Both the position numbers and the translations under genes were made by a program. DNA of 40,978 nucleotides from Trichocoleus sp. FACHB-40 (lineage in GTDB: Bacteria > Cyanobacteriota > Cyanobacteriia > Cyanobacteriales > FACHB-T130): contig NZ_JACJPF010000117.1 of the NCBI RefSeq assembly GCF_014695915.1, forward strand, positions 1-40,978, given 5' to 3'. Below are positions 15,367 through 23,985 of the stretch, in pieces. The notes beneath the pieces were generated by a model that did not search any database, was not told the origin of the DNA, and was given only the letters and a program-made list of their open reading frames with translations. Position 1 is the stretch's first letter, and each line of letters begins with the position of its first letter.

Positions 15367-16554
15367 CTAAGTTGGCAAAACATTCCGTTCAAAAATTGCC
15401 GTTGGGACTGCAATCGTACAACAAGCATTTGGAATATCTACAATCCCACTAATTCGACCTTCACAGGGTGCCGAACCCAACAACAAATAAATCTGTTCGC
15501 CCGTGTAACCAAACTTCTTGAAATACTCAATAGCATTTAAACAAGCCCGCCTATAAGCCACGTGAGCATCCAGGTAATATTGTTTGCCTGTAAATTCGTC
15601 AACTGAAATTCCCTCAAATACCAAATATTCTGAGTAACGAGGTTCTACTGGCCCTGGCTTAAAAATAGGGTTAGTCAGGGCGTACTTTTCTACACCACCC
15701 TTAATTAATTCCACATGAAGATCGATGTACCCAGCCATCTCAATTGCGCCACAAAATGAGATTTCGCCGTCACCTTGGGAAAAGTGAATATCTCCCATTG
15801 AAAGTTTCGCGCCTTCGACGTAAACTGGGAAGTAAATCCGCGAACCTTTTGACAAATTTTTGATATCGCAGTTTCCACCATGTTCGCGGGGTGGAACAGT
15901 GCGTGCTGCTTCTTTCGCCACTCGGTCATATTCTGCACCTTTCAACGATCCCAGAATGGCATTTTTCGGGTTTGGTAATTCTGCCAAAGCAGGAATTTCC
16001 GGTTTCCAAATCGGGCCCCCACTTGCTACCAGTTCAGCTTCTCGCTTGTTCCACTTCGCTAACAGTTCGTAGGAGGGAGCGCAACCAATCAAACCAGGGT
16101 GCGGAATTCCGGCAAATTTCACATCCGGAATATGACGGGATTTTGTATAAATTCCTTGAATATCCCAGATTGCTTTCTGTGCTATTGGATAGTGATCTGT
16201 GAGGAAACCGCCGCCGTTTTCTCTGGCAAAAATACCAGTAAAACCCCATTCGTAATCGGGAAGTGTTCCCACGTCTAACAGGTCAACTACAAGAATATCT
16301 CCCGGTTCGGCACCATTAACATGAATTGGCCCGCTCAAAACATGAACAACTGACAAATCTACATCTCGAACATCGTCAGAACTATCATTGTTTCCAATTT
16401 GTCCGTCTGTCCAATCTTTGCATTCTATGCGGAATACATCACCAGGATTAACAGAAACTACTGCCGGAATATCCGGATGCCAGCGGTTATGACCAACTAC
16501 ATCCTGTTCTGTAAATGGCTTTTTTAGGTCTACTTTGAAGAGAACTTCAGGCAT
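15367..16554 (-). CDS. fmdA: Formamidase (acetamidase/formamidase family)
   Basis: Hydrolyses formamide to formate and ammonia; cytosolic, homomultimeric. The 395-residue length and the family landmarks agree: MPEVLFKVDLKKPFTEQD, HNRWHPDIPAVVSVNPGDVF, VVHVLSGPIHVNGAEPGDIL, and a central DIHFSQGDGEISFCGAIEMA motif, followed by the YTGEQIYLLLGSAPCEGRIS segment near the end that contains the conserved cysteine. FmdB follows on the same strand. The neighbouring urea transporter and urease genes make nitrogen scavenging its likely job. A GTA-N8-TAC site lies about 210 bases before its start on the AT-rich side. Confidence 0.94.
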   Translation of the reverse strand: MPEVLFKVDLKKPFTEQDVVGHNRWHPDIPAVVSVNPGDVFRIECKDWTDGQIGNNDSSDDVRDVDLSVVHVLSGPIHVNGAEPGDILVVDLLDVGTLPDYEWGFTGIFARENGGGFLTDHYPIAQKAIWDIQGIYTKSRHIPDVKFAGIPHPGLIGCAPSYELLAKWNKREAELVASGGPIWKPEIPALAELPNPKNAILGSLKGAEYDRVAKEAARTVPPREHGGNCDIKNLSKGSRIYFPVYVEGAKLSMGDIHFSQGDGEISFCGAIEMAGYIDLHVELIKGGVEKYALTNPIFKPGPVEPRYSEYLVFEGISVDEFTGKQYYLDAHVAYRRACLNAIEYFKKFGYTGEQIYLLLGSAPCEGRISGIVDIPNACCTIAVPTAIFERNVLPT

Positions 16555-17186
16555 TGTCTTTCCCTTTTGTTTTGTATGGGTTTAACCTGATAGAGTTAAC
16601 GGTTTTGGAGCTTATATCATGTTTCAGATATCTTTTGTGCTGCTTGTGTTTTTTTGTAAAAAAGCACAAAAAATATAAAACTATGTATTGCGTCAACTTT
16701 TATTAATGCTTAGCTGGTAAGCTGACAGGAAATATTTAAAAATAAATTTTTTTATGTAGCTGTAGTAAAATATACAAATGTGCTTTATACTTTGTATATT
16801 AATAAAAGTAAAGAAATTGAGTAAAAATATAAAGATAAGGTTGTTTTTTCGCTAGTATGCAAGGAAATAGTTTAATAGGAAAATAATTTTCGGTTAAAGC
16901 TAGTTTGCAGGGAGCCATAGTCCCAGTATTTTTAAAAAATTGATGAAAATATTTTTTTACTAAGCTTAAGTTGGTATTAGGACATCCGGATACTTAAGAC
17001 TATTGTGAGAAGAATTTTACCTAGTATGGCATAGAGGAACAAGATGGTTCACAACCGAGGAATCAGCGATCGCCATCGTCCCTTAAAATGCTATAACCAC
17101 TTCACCCCTACAGAAGCTAAACTGTGGAAAGCCTTCAAAGATATTACCCCTCGTGCGACATCACGCGGCACCCAGTTAAATCGAAA
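16555..17186. other. AT-rich divergent gap between fmdA and kinase 1
   Basis: About 630 bases without a convincing gene; a 60-codon frame at 17044-17226 overlaps the kinase start and is not supported. The central 200 bases are very AT-rich with runs of T and A, typical of a promoter region serving both directions. An NtcA-like site is listed separately. No fragments of urease genes were noticed here. Confidence 0.5.
16762..16775 (-). promoter_or_regulatory. Possible NtcA site upstream of fmdA
   Basis: GTAGTAAAATATAC fits GTA-N8-TAC. On the fmdA strand, TTAAAT lies 22 bases downstream, where a -10 box would be expected; it deviates from TAnnnT at one place. The surrounding sequence is AT-rich, so a chance match is more likely than at urtA. 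Nitrogen control of formamidase would make biological sense. Confidence 0.4.
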
Positions 17187-19292
17187 ATGTTACAGCGGCT
17201 GCAAAAGCTTAAACCAAAGCTGCTAATTTTTACCTTTGGAGCATCATTACTGCCAGTCATGTTCCTGAGTGCTGTGGCGTGGAGATTTGTGCAGCAGCCG
17301 CTTGTTGACTTAGAAAAAACCAGGCTCGACGATCAAGTACTAGCCTTTCGCGGATACACAGCTGCTACTGAGAAAGGGTTACAAAATTTATCCTCAGGCT
17401 ATGCGCTCTGGAGCGATCTGTTTAATGCCATTAGACAAAAAGATCGGAATTGGATCAAAAAAGAGGTATCAGATCAACTTCTGCTGTCTACCGATGTAGA
17501 TACGGTGGAAGTGATTAGTAGTTCTGGAGAGGTTTTGGGAGAGCGGGGTGACGCTTTGCGGATTCCTACTGTGGTTGAACGAGTCAATGCCTTAACCACA
17601 ACTGGCAAATTTGAGGCGGAATTGATTGATACTAGATCGAACCAAATGTTGCTGCTATCAGTAGCGCCCATCTACCGCAGCGACGCTACAGGCAAATCAC
17701 CGGGAACTTTGATTTTGGGTCAGAATTTAGATGAAGCCTGGTTGCGTAAATTTCTCAATTTTTCCCAACCAACTACTAAGCTAAAAATCATTTCTTTAGA
17801 TGGTAAGCCGCTGGTTTCTAGCTATGTCCAAGCCAACATCGACTCTTGGGAAGCAACTAACTTAAAGTCGCAGGTTTTACCGGAAATTAAAAAAGGCGAA
17901 GCAGTTTATCGAATTGAACCGGGGTCTGGTTTGAATACAGTTTATGCTCCCATCACTTCGGGAGATAAACCTATAGCAATTGCCAAAATTCAGATTGTCT
18001 CCAAGTATTTTAATCAAGCATCCATCAACCTCAGCCGCGCGATCGCGGTTGGCTTGGCTTTGGCTATTATGCTTTCAGTAGCGATCGCGCACCTACTTTA
18101 CAAACAAATCGGCAAACCGATTATCCAACTAGCAGAACGTAGCAAAACCCTAGCTGCTGGCGATTTGAGTTCCCCAATTCCCGGTATTCATGCAGGTGGA
18201 GAACTCAGTCAACTTGCTAATGCCTATCAAGAAATGGCCCAAGCGCTCAAAACTCTAATTGACAACCTAGAGCATCGAGTTGTAGAACGCACTCAGGAAC
18301 TAGAGCAAGCGCGTCAAACATTAGAAGACCGAGTGTATAAGCGAACGCACGAGCTTTGGAAAAAGAATTATCAATTGCAGCAAACTCAGGATCGACTAGA
18401 GCATCTTAACAAGCAATTAACTATCAAAGCTGAACAATTGAGCCAAGCCTTATCCCAGTTAAAAAGAGCGCAATCTCAACTGATTCAAACTGAAAAAATG
18501 TCTGGTTTAGGTCAATTAGTTGCGGGAATTGCTCACGAGTTTAACAATCCTATTAATTTTATTTACGCCAATCTAGTTTATGTCAATGGCTACACCGAAG
18601 AGTTACTTGAACTTATAAACCTATACGAAAAACGCTACCCAGATCCGGAAATTAAACAACATACAGAAGCAATTGATCTGGATTTTTTAACTATCGATCT
18701 GCCTAAAGTAATAGGTTCCATGAGGTCAGGCGCTGACCGAGTTCGGGAGATTGTCCAGTGCTTACAAAACTTCTCCCGCCTCGACCAAGCTGGTATAAAG
18801 CGCGTTAATATTCACGAGGGAATTGATAACACATTGCTGATTTTGCAGCATCGCTTACATTCTTCAGGCGACAGCAGAGAAGGCGACAGTCTCAATATTG
18901 AAGTAATTAAGCAATATGGTAATTTGCCATTAGTGGAATGTTATCCGGCGCAGCTAAATCAGGTTTTTATGAATATCCTTGTCAATGCCATTGACGAATT
19001 AAAAAATCTCAAACTCAAGTCTAATAAACAAATTACTATTAATACGAAAATTGGAGAAACAAACCAAATTTTAATTGCAATTAAAGATAACGGTTCAGGT
19101 ATTCCTTTACAAATTCAACCAAAGGTGTTTGACCCATTCTTTACAACAAAACCTGTCGGTAAAGGCGTAGGTTTAGGGTTAACTGTTTCCTATGAGATTA
19201 TCGAACAGCATCAAGGAAAAATTAAAATAATTTCCGAACCAGGACAGGGAACAGAGGTACTAATTGAGTTACCGCAGGAAATTAAACAATAA
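17187..19292 (+). CDS. Sensor histidine kinase 1 (CHASE4-HAMP-HisKA-HATPase)
   Basis: Membrane sensor kinase, 701 residues from the ATG giving MLQRLQKLKPKLLIF; an upstream GTG would add 21 residues without a family feature. Order: first membrane helix (about 12-30), a periplasmic CHASE4-like sensor with GYALWSDLFNAI, second helix (AVGLALAIMLSVAIAHLL), HAMP around GKPIIQLAERSK, a long coiled coil, the H-box GQLVAGIAHEFNNPINF with the phospho-accepting His450, then N-box NAIDELKN, DNGSGIP and FDPFFTTKPVGKGVGLG. No response regulator is adjacent. It lies 33 bases before ureD. Kinase 2 (21933) has the same core, so they are paralogues. Confidence 0.92.
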   Translation: MLQRLQKLKPKLLIFTFGASLLPVMFLSAVAWRFVQQPLVDLEKTRLDDQVLAFRGYTAATEKGLQNLSSGYALWSDLFNAIRQKDRNWIKKEVSDQLLLSTDVDTVEVISSSGEVLGERGDALRIPTVVERVNALTTTGKFEAELIDTRSNQMLLLSVAPIYRSDATGKSPGTLILGQNLDEAWLRKFLNFSQPTTKLKIISLDGKPLVSSYVQANIDSWEATNLKSQVLPEIKKGEAVYRIEPGSGLNTVYAPITSGDKPIAIAKIQIVSKYFNQASINLSRAIAVGLALAIMLSVAIAHLLYKQIGKPIIQLAERSKTLAAGDLSSPIPGIHAGGELSQLANAYQEMAQALKTLIDNLEHRVVERTQELEQARQTLEDRVYKRTHELWKKNYQLQQTQDRLEHLNKQLTIKAEQLSQALSQLKRAQSQLIQTEKMSGLGQLVAGIAHEFNNPINFIYANLVYVNGYTEELLELINLYEKRYPDPEIKQHTEAIDLDFLTIDLPKVIGSMRSGADRVREIVQCLQNFSRLDQAGIKRVNIHEGIDNTLLILQHRLHSSGDSREGDSLNIEVIKQYGNLPLVECYPAQLNQVFMNILVNAIDELKNLKLKSNKQITINTKIGETNQILIAIKDNGSGIPLQIQPKVFDPFFTTKPVGKGVGLGLTVSYEIIEQHQGKIKIISEPGQGTEVLIELPQEIKQ

Positions 19293-19325
19293 AATTGGTG
19301 CTATTAAATATATCAGCAATTAATA

Positions 19326-20150
19326 ATGAACGCTGGATGGCATGGCAAACTTAACTTAGTGTACGCTCAACGGGGAGGTACTACCCAACTAATCCACTCT
19401 CAACATCAAGCGCCCCTGAAGGTGCAGCGACCGTTTTATCCTGAAGGAGAAGAGGTTTGTCATAGTGTGATTTTGCATACAGCGGGGGGAGTTGTGGGAG
19501 GCGATCGCTTATCCATCGACTTGCGCCTAGAAGACAATGCACAAACCTTGATCACCACCGCAGCCGCAGGTAAAATTTATCGCAGCAATGGACTACAGGC
19601 AAGACAAAATATTGAAATTGAGGTAAATGCTGGTGCTGGCGTGGAGTGGCTACCGCAGGAAACTATTATTTTTGATGGCGCGATTTATCGACAAGACTTG
19701 AGAGTAGAATTAGCTCTAGGAGCAACCTGGCTCGGTTGGGAGATTACGCGGTTTGGTCGCAGTGCTAGAGGAGAAAGATTTTGCTCTGGAGAGTGGCGAT
19801 CGCATACCGAAATCTGGCAGCAAGGACACCCCCTTTGGATCGAACGGCTTTGGCTACCCGCAAGCGAAGAAATCTTCAACAGTCCTCACGGCTTGGCAGG
19901 ACAGCCAGTTGTCGCCAGTCTCGCTTGGGTGGGACAATCGGTGTCATCGGAAATTGTAGAAAAGGCGCGAAACTTGTGGCAAGGACAACCCCACCAGGCA
20001 GGTATCACCCGGCTACCGCTTGGGTTATTGTGTCGCTATCGTGGTAGTTCTACCGCCCAGGTGCGAAAATGGTTTACAGACATCTGGCATTTACTGCGCC
20101 TATCTTTTAGCGAACGTCCTGCCTGTATACCTAGAGTTTGGCAGATTTGA
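19326..20150 (+). CDS. ureD: Urease accessory protein UreD
   Basis: Scaffold protein (UreH in some species) that binds apourease and conducts nickel from UreG through UreF; 274 residues, the usual size. Landmarks include HSVILHTAGGVVGGDRLSID, then TTAAAGKIYRSNGLQARQNI and EWLPQETIIFDGAIYRQDLR, followed by RFGRSARGERFCSGEWRSHT. The C-terminal RYRGSSTAQVRKWFTDIWHL helix is also conserved. It begins 33 bases after kinase 1 without a clear ribosome-binding site and precedes ureA by 48 bases. It is separated from ureEFG by about 14 kb. Confidence 0.96.
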   Translation: MNAGWHGKLNLVYAQRGGTTQLIHSQHQAPLKVQRPFYPEGEEVCHSVILHTAGGVVGGDRLSIDLRLEDNAQTLITTAAAGKIYRSNGLQARQNIEIEVNAGAGVEWLPQETIIFDGAIYRQDLRVELALGATWLGWEITRFGRSARGERFCSGEWRSHTEIWQQGHPLWIERLWLPASEEIFNSPHGLAGQPVVASLAWVGQSVSSEIVEKARNLWQGQPHQAGITRLPLGLLCRYRGSSTAQVRKWFTDIWHLLRLSFSERPACIPRVWQI

Positions 20151-20198
20151 ACGAACCACTTCAGGCATAGAGAACGCAGAGGAGTTTGAGGGGAATTA

Positions 20199-20501
20199 AT
20201 GCAACTCACGCCACAGGAAAAGGACAAGTTATTGATTTTTACGGCTGCGTTGTTAGCAGAACGCCGCAAGGAAAGAGGCTTAAAGTTGAATTATCCGGAA
20301 GCTGTTGCCTATATTTCTGCGGCAATTTTGGAAGGTGCCAGAGATGGACGTACTGTTGCAGATTTAATGAGTTATGGCACAACGCTGCTAACGCGAGAAG
20401 ATGTGATGGAAGGTGTATCAGAAATGGTGCATGAAGTGCAGGTGGAAGCAACATTTCCTGATGGCACAAAACTGGTTACAGTTCACAATCCAATTTCTTA
20501 G
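20199..20501 (+). CDS. ureA: Urease gamma subunit
   Basis: Smallest structural subunit of urease, 100 residues, the normal length. It begins [20 protein letters not shown] and contains [20 protein letters not shown], the [16 protein letters not shown] segment, then [20 protein letters not shown], all highly conserved. GAGGGG six bases before the ATG is a good ribosome-binding site. In most bacteria ureB follows directly; here a methyltransferase starts within ten bases, and the functional ureB is 5.3 kb away. A second, decayed copy of ureA lies at about 21570-21794. Confidence 0.97.
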   Translation: MQLTPQEKDKLLIFTAALLAERRKERGLKLNYPEAVAYISAAILEGARDGRTVADLMSYGTTLLTREDVMEGVSEMVHEVQVEATFPDGTKLVTVHNPIS

Positions 20502-20510
20502 AAGGTGTCT

Positions 20511-21293
20511 GTGAGTAATTTAAGAAGCGATTTATATTCAGCCTTCTACTATACAGATCCGGCTCCCATAGTTGAGTTTCTGCAATGGCTAGCTGTTTCC
20601 TATAATGTATCAAATCCGCCACGAATTCTAGATATCGGTTGTGGCCCAGGCCGAATGCTGCCTGAGTTTGCAAAATTAGGCTGGGAAACAACAGGAATGG
20701 AACCCGATCCCGATTATTTTTTTCAAGCTACTCAAGTAGCAGAATCTTGGGAAAACATAACCGTACAGTCTGGTGGTTTTGGTGATATTGATGCAGAAAA
20801 AAAATTCGATATTGTTGCTGCTATTAATGGCCCTTTTTACTACTTGCTAAAGCTTGAAGACAGAATTGATGCCTTACAGCGAATATTTCAATCGCTGAAA
20901 CCTGGGGGTATTATGTTTCTTGCTATGGCTAATTTTTTGTGGATTCTTAAGAATTTTAAACCGCAAATTAAGAGAACAACAACTGTCAACGGCAAAAAAA
21001 TTCAACTGGTGGTGAATCACTCTATAGACTTTCATAATAGTATTTTTATTGCTGAAGATATCTTTAGCAATGATATAGAAGAAGAAACGTTTAACATTTT
21101 TAACGACAATCCAGAAGAAATAGTTGACATTGTTGAAGTTAGTAAATTTGCTATAATTCAACCTTCAGAGTTGCTGTATTTTGTTCAAAAGACTGGTTTT
21201 AAAAATATCCAAACTTATAACAGTTACAAAGCTAGAAAAAGCGAAAAATTAACGAGTTCGCATATGATGCTTTCTGCCCAAAAACCGATATAG
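20511..21293 (+). CDS. SAM-dependent methyltransferase
   Basis: Class I methyltransferase of about 260 residues. The SAM-binding motif is ILDIGCGPGRMLPEFAKLGW (motif I), with GMEPDPDYF as the acidic motif II, FDIVAAINGPFYYLL as motif III/IV and LKPGGIMFLAMANFLW after it. The start chosen is the second of two GTG codons, since AGAAGG lies five bases before it and overlaps the first. Substrate unknown. It sits between ureA and a decayed ureA copy, so it interrupts the urease operon and may be co-transcribed from it; a TACCCCT/AGGGGTA hairpin follows at 21415-21441. AT content is higher than in the urease genes. Confidence 0.83.
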   Translation: MSNLRSDLYSAFYYTDPAPIVEFLQWLAVSYNVSNPPRILDIGCGPGRMLPEFAKLGWETTGMEPDPDYFFQATQVAESWENITVQSGGFGDIDAEKKFDIVAAINGPFYYLLKLEDRIDALQRIFQSLKPGGIMFLAMANFLWILKNFKPQIKRTTTVNGKKIQLVVNHSIDFHNSIFIAEDIFSNDIEEETFNIFNDNPEEIVDIVEVSKFAIIQPSELLYFVQKTGFKNIQTYNSYKARKSEKLTSSHMMLSAQKPI

Positions 21294-21569
21294 AAAATTG
21301 AGAGGGGTAGGTTTAGGGCGTGGCGTTTGAAGAACGAAACCCAATCTACAACGTATTTTTAAGTAAATTCTATTACTTAATACTAATTCACCTTTGTGAT
21401 GCCAACGCATAACATACCCCTAACCAGCTTAATAAGGGGTAATAAACTGTTTTGTTCAGGCATAAAGTGAAATTATATCAACGGTAATGCTCTGCCTTGA
21501 ATTTAATATTAAATAACAATTTTATTGAATATCTATTATTAGCAAATAAATTAGCCTTGCTATAGAAAA
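21294..21569 (+). other. Gap after the methyltransferase with two hairpins
   Basis: Contains TTAAGTAA/TTACTTAA (21359-21380) and TACCCCT/AGGGGTA (21415-21441); the second is a plausible transcription end for ureDA and the methyltransferase, though it lacks a T-run. The rest is AT-rich with no frame of interest. The decayed ureA copy begins at its right end. Confidence 0.45.
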
Positions 21570-21794
21570 TTGACGCGATTTAGAAGTAAATCGTTGTAGG
21601 AAAAAGGCAAACAAAAATTAATGAGCCTTATGGCAGGCTAGAAATAAGCGTAGCAAATACAAGTAATGCTCTCACCCCAGAGATTTGAAAAAAATCCGGA
21701 ATAATCTGCCGACGGAAGAATAACTGATAAAAGTGTTACAGAAATGATACATAAGGTAAACGCATAAGCAACATTCACCGCTAAACTAAATTAG
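21570..21794 (+). pseudogene. Decayed second copy of ureA
   Basis: In one frame GATTTG begins DLKKIRNNLPTEE, matching [13 protein letters not shown] of UreA; after a one-base loss the frame shifts and continues SVTEMIHKVNA, a stop, then ATFTAKLN, matching [21 protein letters not shown]. Upstream, CGTTGTAGGAAAAAGGC aligns with the UreA ERRKERG codons and EISVANTSNA with [10 protein letters not shown]. At least one frameshift and several stops are present, and the start is lost, so no product is made. About 225 of the 303 ureA bases remain. It is in the same direction as ureA and lies 138 bases before kinase 2. The 21682-21794 part is the most secure. Confidence 0.8.
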
Positions 21795-21932
21795 TCAAAA
21801 CACATATAATACCTATTTGCTAGAAATCTTCTAGTGTTACAACAGTGCAGGGTGCTAGGAAAGTTTCCAATAGGGAAGGCAATTTTTTGTATTTTTCTTT
21901 ACGTATCGAATACTGCACCGGAATAATTACCC

Positions 21933-23624
21933 ATGAATTTTTTTCTAATTAGAGAGCTGCGCTCTGTCTGGCTCAATTTACCAATTCGCTGCCGAGGAGC
22001 TATCATCCTGGCTATTCCAGTGAGCTGTCTGCTTTTTTCGCTTGGCCCGTTGTCGTGGCTACAAAAGAATACAGTGCAGGCTCATTACCATGTCCAACAA
22101 GCGCAGCAGATACGTTTTGAAACTCATCGCCTACTCAATGCTTTGGTGGATGCAGAAACAGGTATTCGAGGATACAGTCTCACTCGTCAGCGAGAATTTT
22201 TAGAACCTTATTCAGCAGCGATCGCAACTATTCCTAAATCATTGGACAAACTAAGCGATCGCGTTAAGTATAAAGAGCAGCGTCAACGACTCCAGAAGAT
22301 TGAAATTCAGGCGCAGCAACGGATGGAGATGTTAAAGAACACTCTCAACGCTATTAACGATGAAACAACCTCCCCATCCACCCTGAAGAACTTGCTTTTC
22401 CAAGGAAAATCCTTAATGGATGAGACTCGTCGGCAAATCAGTATTTTTCAGGAAGAGGAAGAGCGTCTGCTAAAAGAACGCAACCGGCTTTTAACGCGCC
22501 AGCAGAGCCTCACTCAGGCGACACTGGGTTTATCCGCCATCATTGGCATTATTGGCGCAATTACAGCAGCTTTTCTGTTTGACCGTCTCGATCGCGAACT
22601 AAAATTTCGGGAAGCTGATTTACGCGAACGAGCGATCGCATCTCAAACCCAAGCCGAACAGCTTAATATCACTTTGCAAGAACTACAAGAGGCTCAAGCT
22701 AGACTGCTTCAAACCGACCAACTAATTCAGACAGAAAAGATGTCCAGCCTCGGTCAAATGATTGCAGGCGTTGCTCATGAAATCAACAACCCGGTTACAT
22801 TTATTCATGGCAATTTATCCCACGTCGCTCAATACACCCAAGATTTACTCGACCTTTTGGAACTCTACCAGCGTTATTATGACCAATCAAATCCTGAGAT
22901 TATCGAGCTGGTGGAGGCAATTGATTTAGAATTCCTTGCCGAGGATTTACCCAAAATTCTCATATCAATGAAAGTTGGTGCTAATCGTATCCGTCAAATC
23001 GTTTTGTCATTACAAAGCTTCTCCCGGCGAAATGAAACTATTCGGAGAGTTGTTGATATCCACCAAGGTATTGACAGCACGCTACTAATTTTGCAGCATC
23101 GTTTGAACGCTACCGCCTCGCGTCCCTCTATTGAAATTGTTAAAGAGTATGGCAGACTCCCTTTTGTAGAGTGTTATGCCGGATACCTGAATCAAGCGTT
23201 TATGAATATTTTAAGTAATGCGATTGATGCTGTTGAGCAATACGAGGTGGAGTTTTCCCCAGACAAAATGAAGCAGCATCCCAGGCGAATCGTCATTCAT
23301 ACACAATTGAATGAGGCTGATAGAGACGCTGATGGCGATCGCGTAGCGATTCGGATTATTGATAATGGGCCTGGAATACCAGAAGAGATTAGAGGACGCA
23401 TATTTGACCCGTTTTTCACGACCAAACCAGTAGGTCAGGGGGTGGGATTGGGGCTATCCACTAGCTACCAAATTGTGGTAAATAAGCATGGCGGGGAGCT
23501 AAAGTGCTTTAGCCAACCTGGACAAGGCACAGAGTTCTGGATTGAAATCCCAGTGACACCTCCGGCAAATTTATCCGTTGATGATATTAGCTCGTTACAT
23601 CATTTACAAACCTCGTCTATATAG
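21933..23624 (+). CDS. Sensor histidine kinase 2 (CHASE3-HisKA-HATPase)
   Basis: Membrane sensor kinase of 563 residues. First helix about residues 24-42, a periplasmic CHASE3 domain (THRLLNALVDAETGIRGYSL and LTRQREFLEPYSAAI are typical), second helix TLGLSAIIGIIGAITAAFLF, coiled coil, then the H-box GQMIAGVAHEINNPVTFIHG with His282, N-box NAIDAVEQY, DNGPGIP and FDPFFTTKPVGQGVGLGLST. The catalytic half closely follows kinase 1 (shared EAIDLEFLxxDLPKxxxSM and LLILQHRL blocks), but the sensor is of another type. No response regulator is nearby. It lies exactly between decayed ureA and ureB copies. Confidence 0.92.
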   Translation: MNFFLIRELRSVWLNLPIRCRGAIILAIPVSCLLFSLGPLSWLQKNTVQAHYHVQQAQQIRFETHRLLNALVDAETGIRGYSLTRQREFLEPYSAAIATIPKSLDKLSDRVKYKEQRQRLQKIEIQAQQRMEMLKNTLNAINDETTSPSTLKNLLFQGKSLMDETRRQISIFQEEEERLLKERNRLLTRQQSLTQATLGLSAIIGIIGAITAAFLFDRLDRELKFREADLRERAIASQTQAEQLNITLQELQEAQARLLQTDQLIQTEKMSSLGQMIAGVAHEINNPVTFIHGNLSHVAQYTQDLLDLLELYQRYYDQSNPEIIELVEAIDLEFLAEDLPKILISMKVGANRIRQIVLSLQSFSRRNETIRRVVDIHQGIDSTLLILQHRLNATASRPSIEIVKEYGRLPFVECYAGYLNQAFMNILSNAIDAVEQYEVEFSPDKMKQHPRRIVIHTQLNEADRDADGDRVAIRIIDNGPGIPEEIRGRIFDPFFTTKPVGQGVGLGLSTSYQIVVNKHGGELKCFSQPGQGTEFWIEIPVTPPANLSVDDISSLHHLQTSSI

Positions 23625-23662
23625 CTTCGTAAATAAAAAACCTTAAGCAATTGGAGTTTAAT

Positions 23663-23953
23663 ATGATTCCAGGGGAAATTATTGTACAAGACGGAGAAAT
23701 TGAACTCAATACAGGCCGTCCTACTCTCAGAGTAATAGTTGCTAATTCAGGCGATCGCCTGAGTAAAACTGATTTTCATCATTATTCCTATGAAGTTTAC
23801 AATTAATATTGGCTTCGTGGGTTAAACAAAGTTACAGTTTTTTAACTTTATCACCCAATATAGGTTTTATTTGAGGATAGTAGCGCTTTATACTTTGATA
23901 GACAGCAAGCATATCTGTGCCTCAGTCCGGGATGTAGTAAGCTAAACCACAAT
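23663..23953 (+). pseudogene. Decayed second copy of ureB
   Basis: The first part reads MIPGEIIVQDGEIELNTGRP and continues to YSYEVYN followed by TAA, 47 codons, matching residues 1-46 of intact UreB ([20 protein letters not shown]). After about 78 unrelated bases the homology resumes: SALYFDRQQA against [10 protein letters not shown] of UreB, then CLSPG where UreB has NIPAG. The remaining C-terminal third is lost. The inserted segment has ATATTGG/CCAATAT ends and an internal GTTAAA/TTTAAC repeat, so it looks like a small foldback element. GGAG lies before the ATG, so a 47-residue peptide might still be translated, but it cannot form a UreB fold. Confidence 0.85.
23804..23881. mobile_element. 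Small foldback insertion within the ureB relic
   Basis: About 78 bases that interrupt the alignment between the ureB relic and intact ureB. The segment can fold: ATATTGG pairs with CCAATAT near its ends and GTTAAA with TTTAAC inside. No coding capacity. Its limits are inferred from where ureB similarity stops and resumes, and no target duplication is evident. Confidence 0.45.
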
Positions 23954-23985
23954 ATAATAATTAAGATGAGCTAATAAATCAAAAA

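Noticed and set aside
17044-17226. A 60-codon frame overlapping the kinase 1 start
   Set aside because: It overlaps the kinase reading frame and has no recognisable features.
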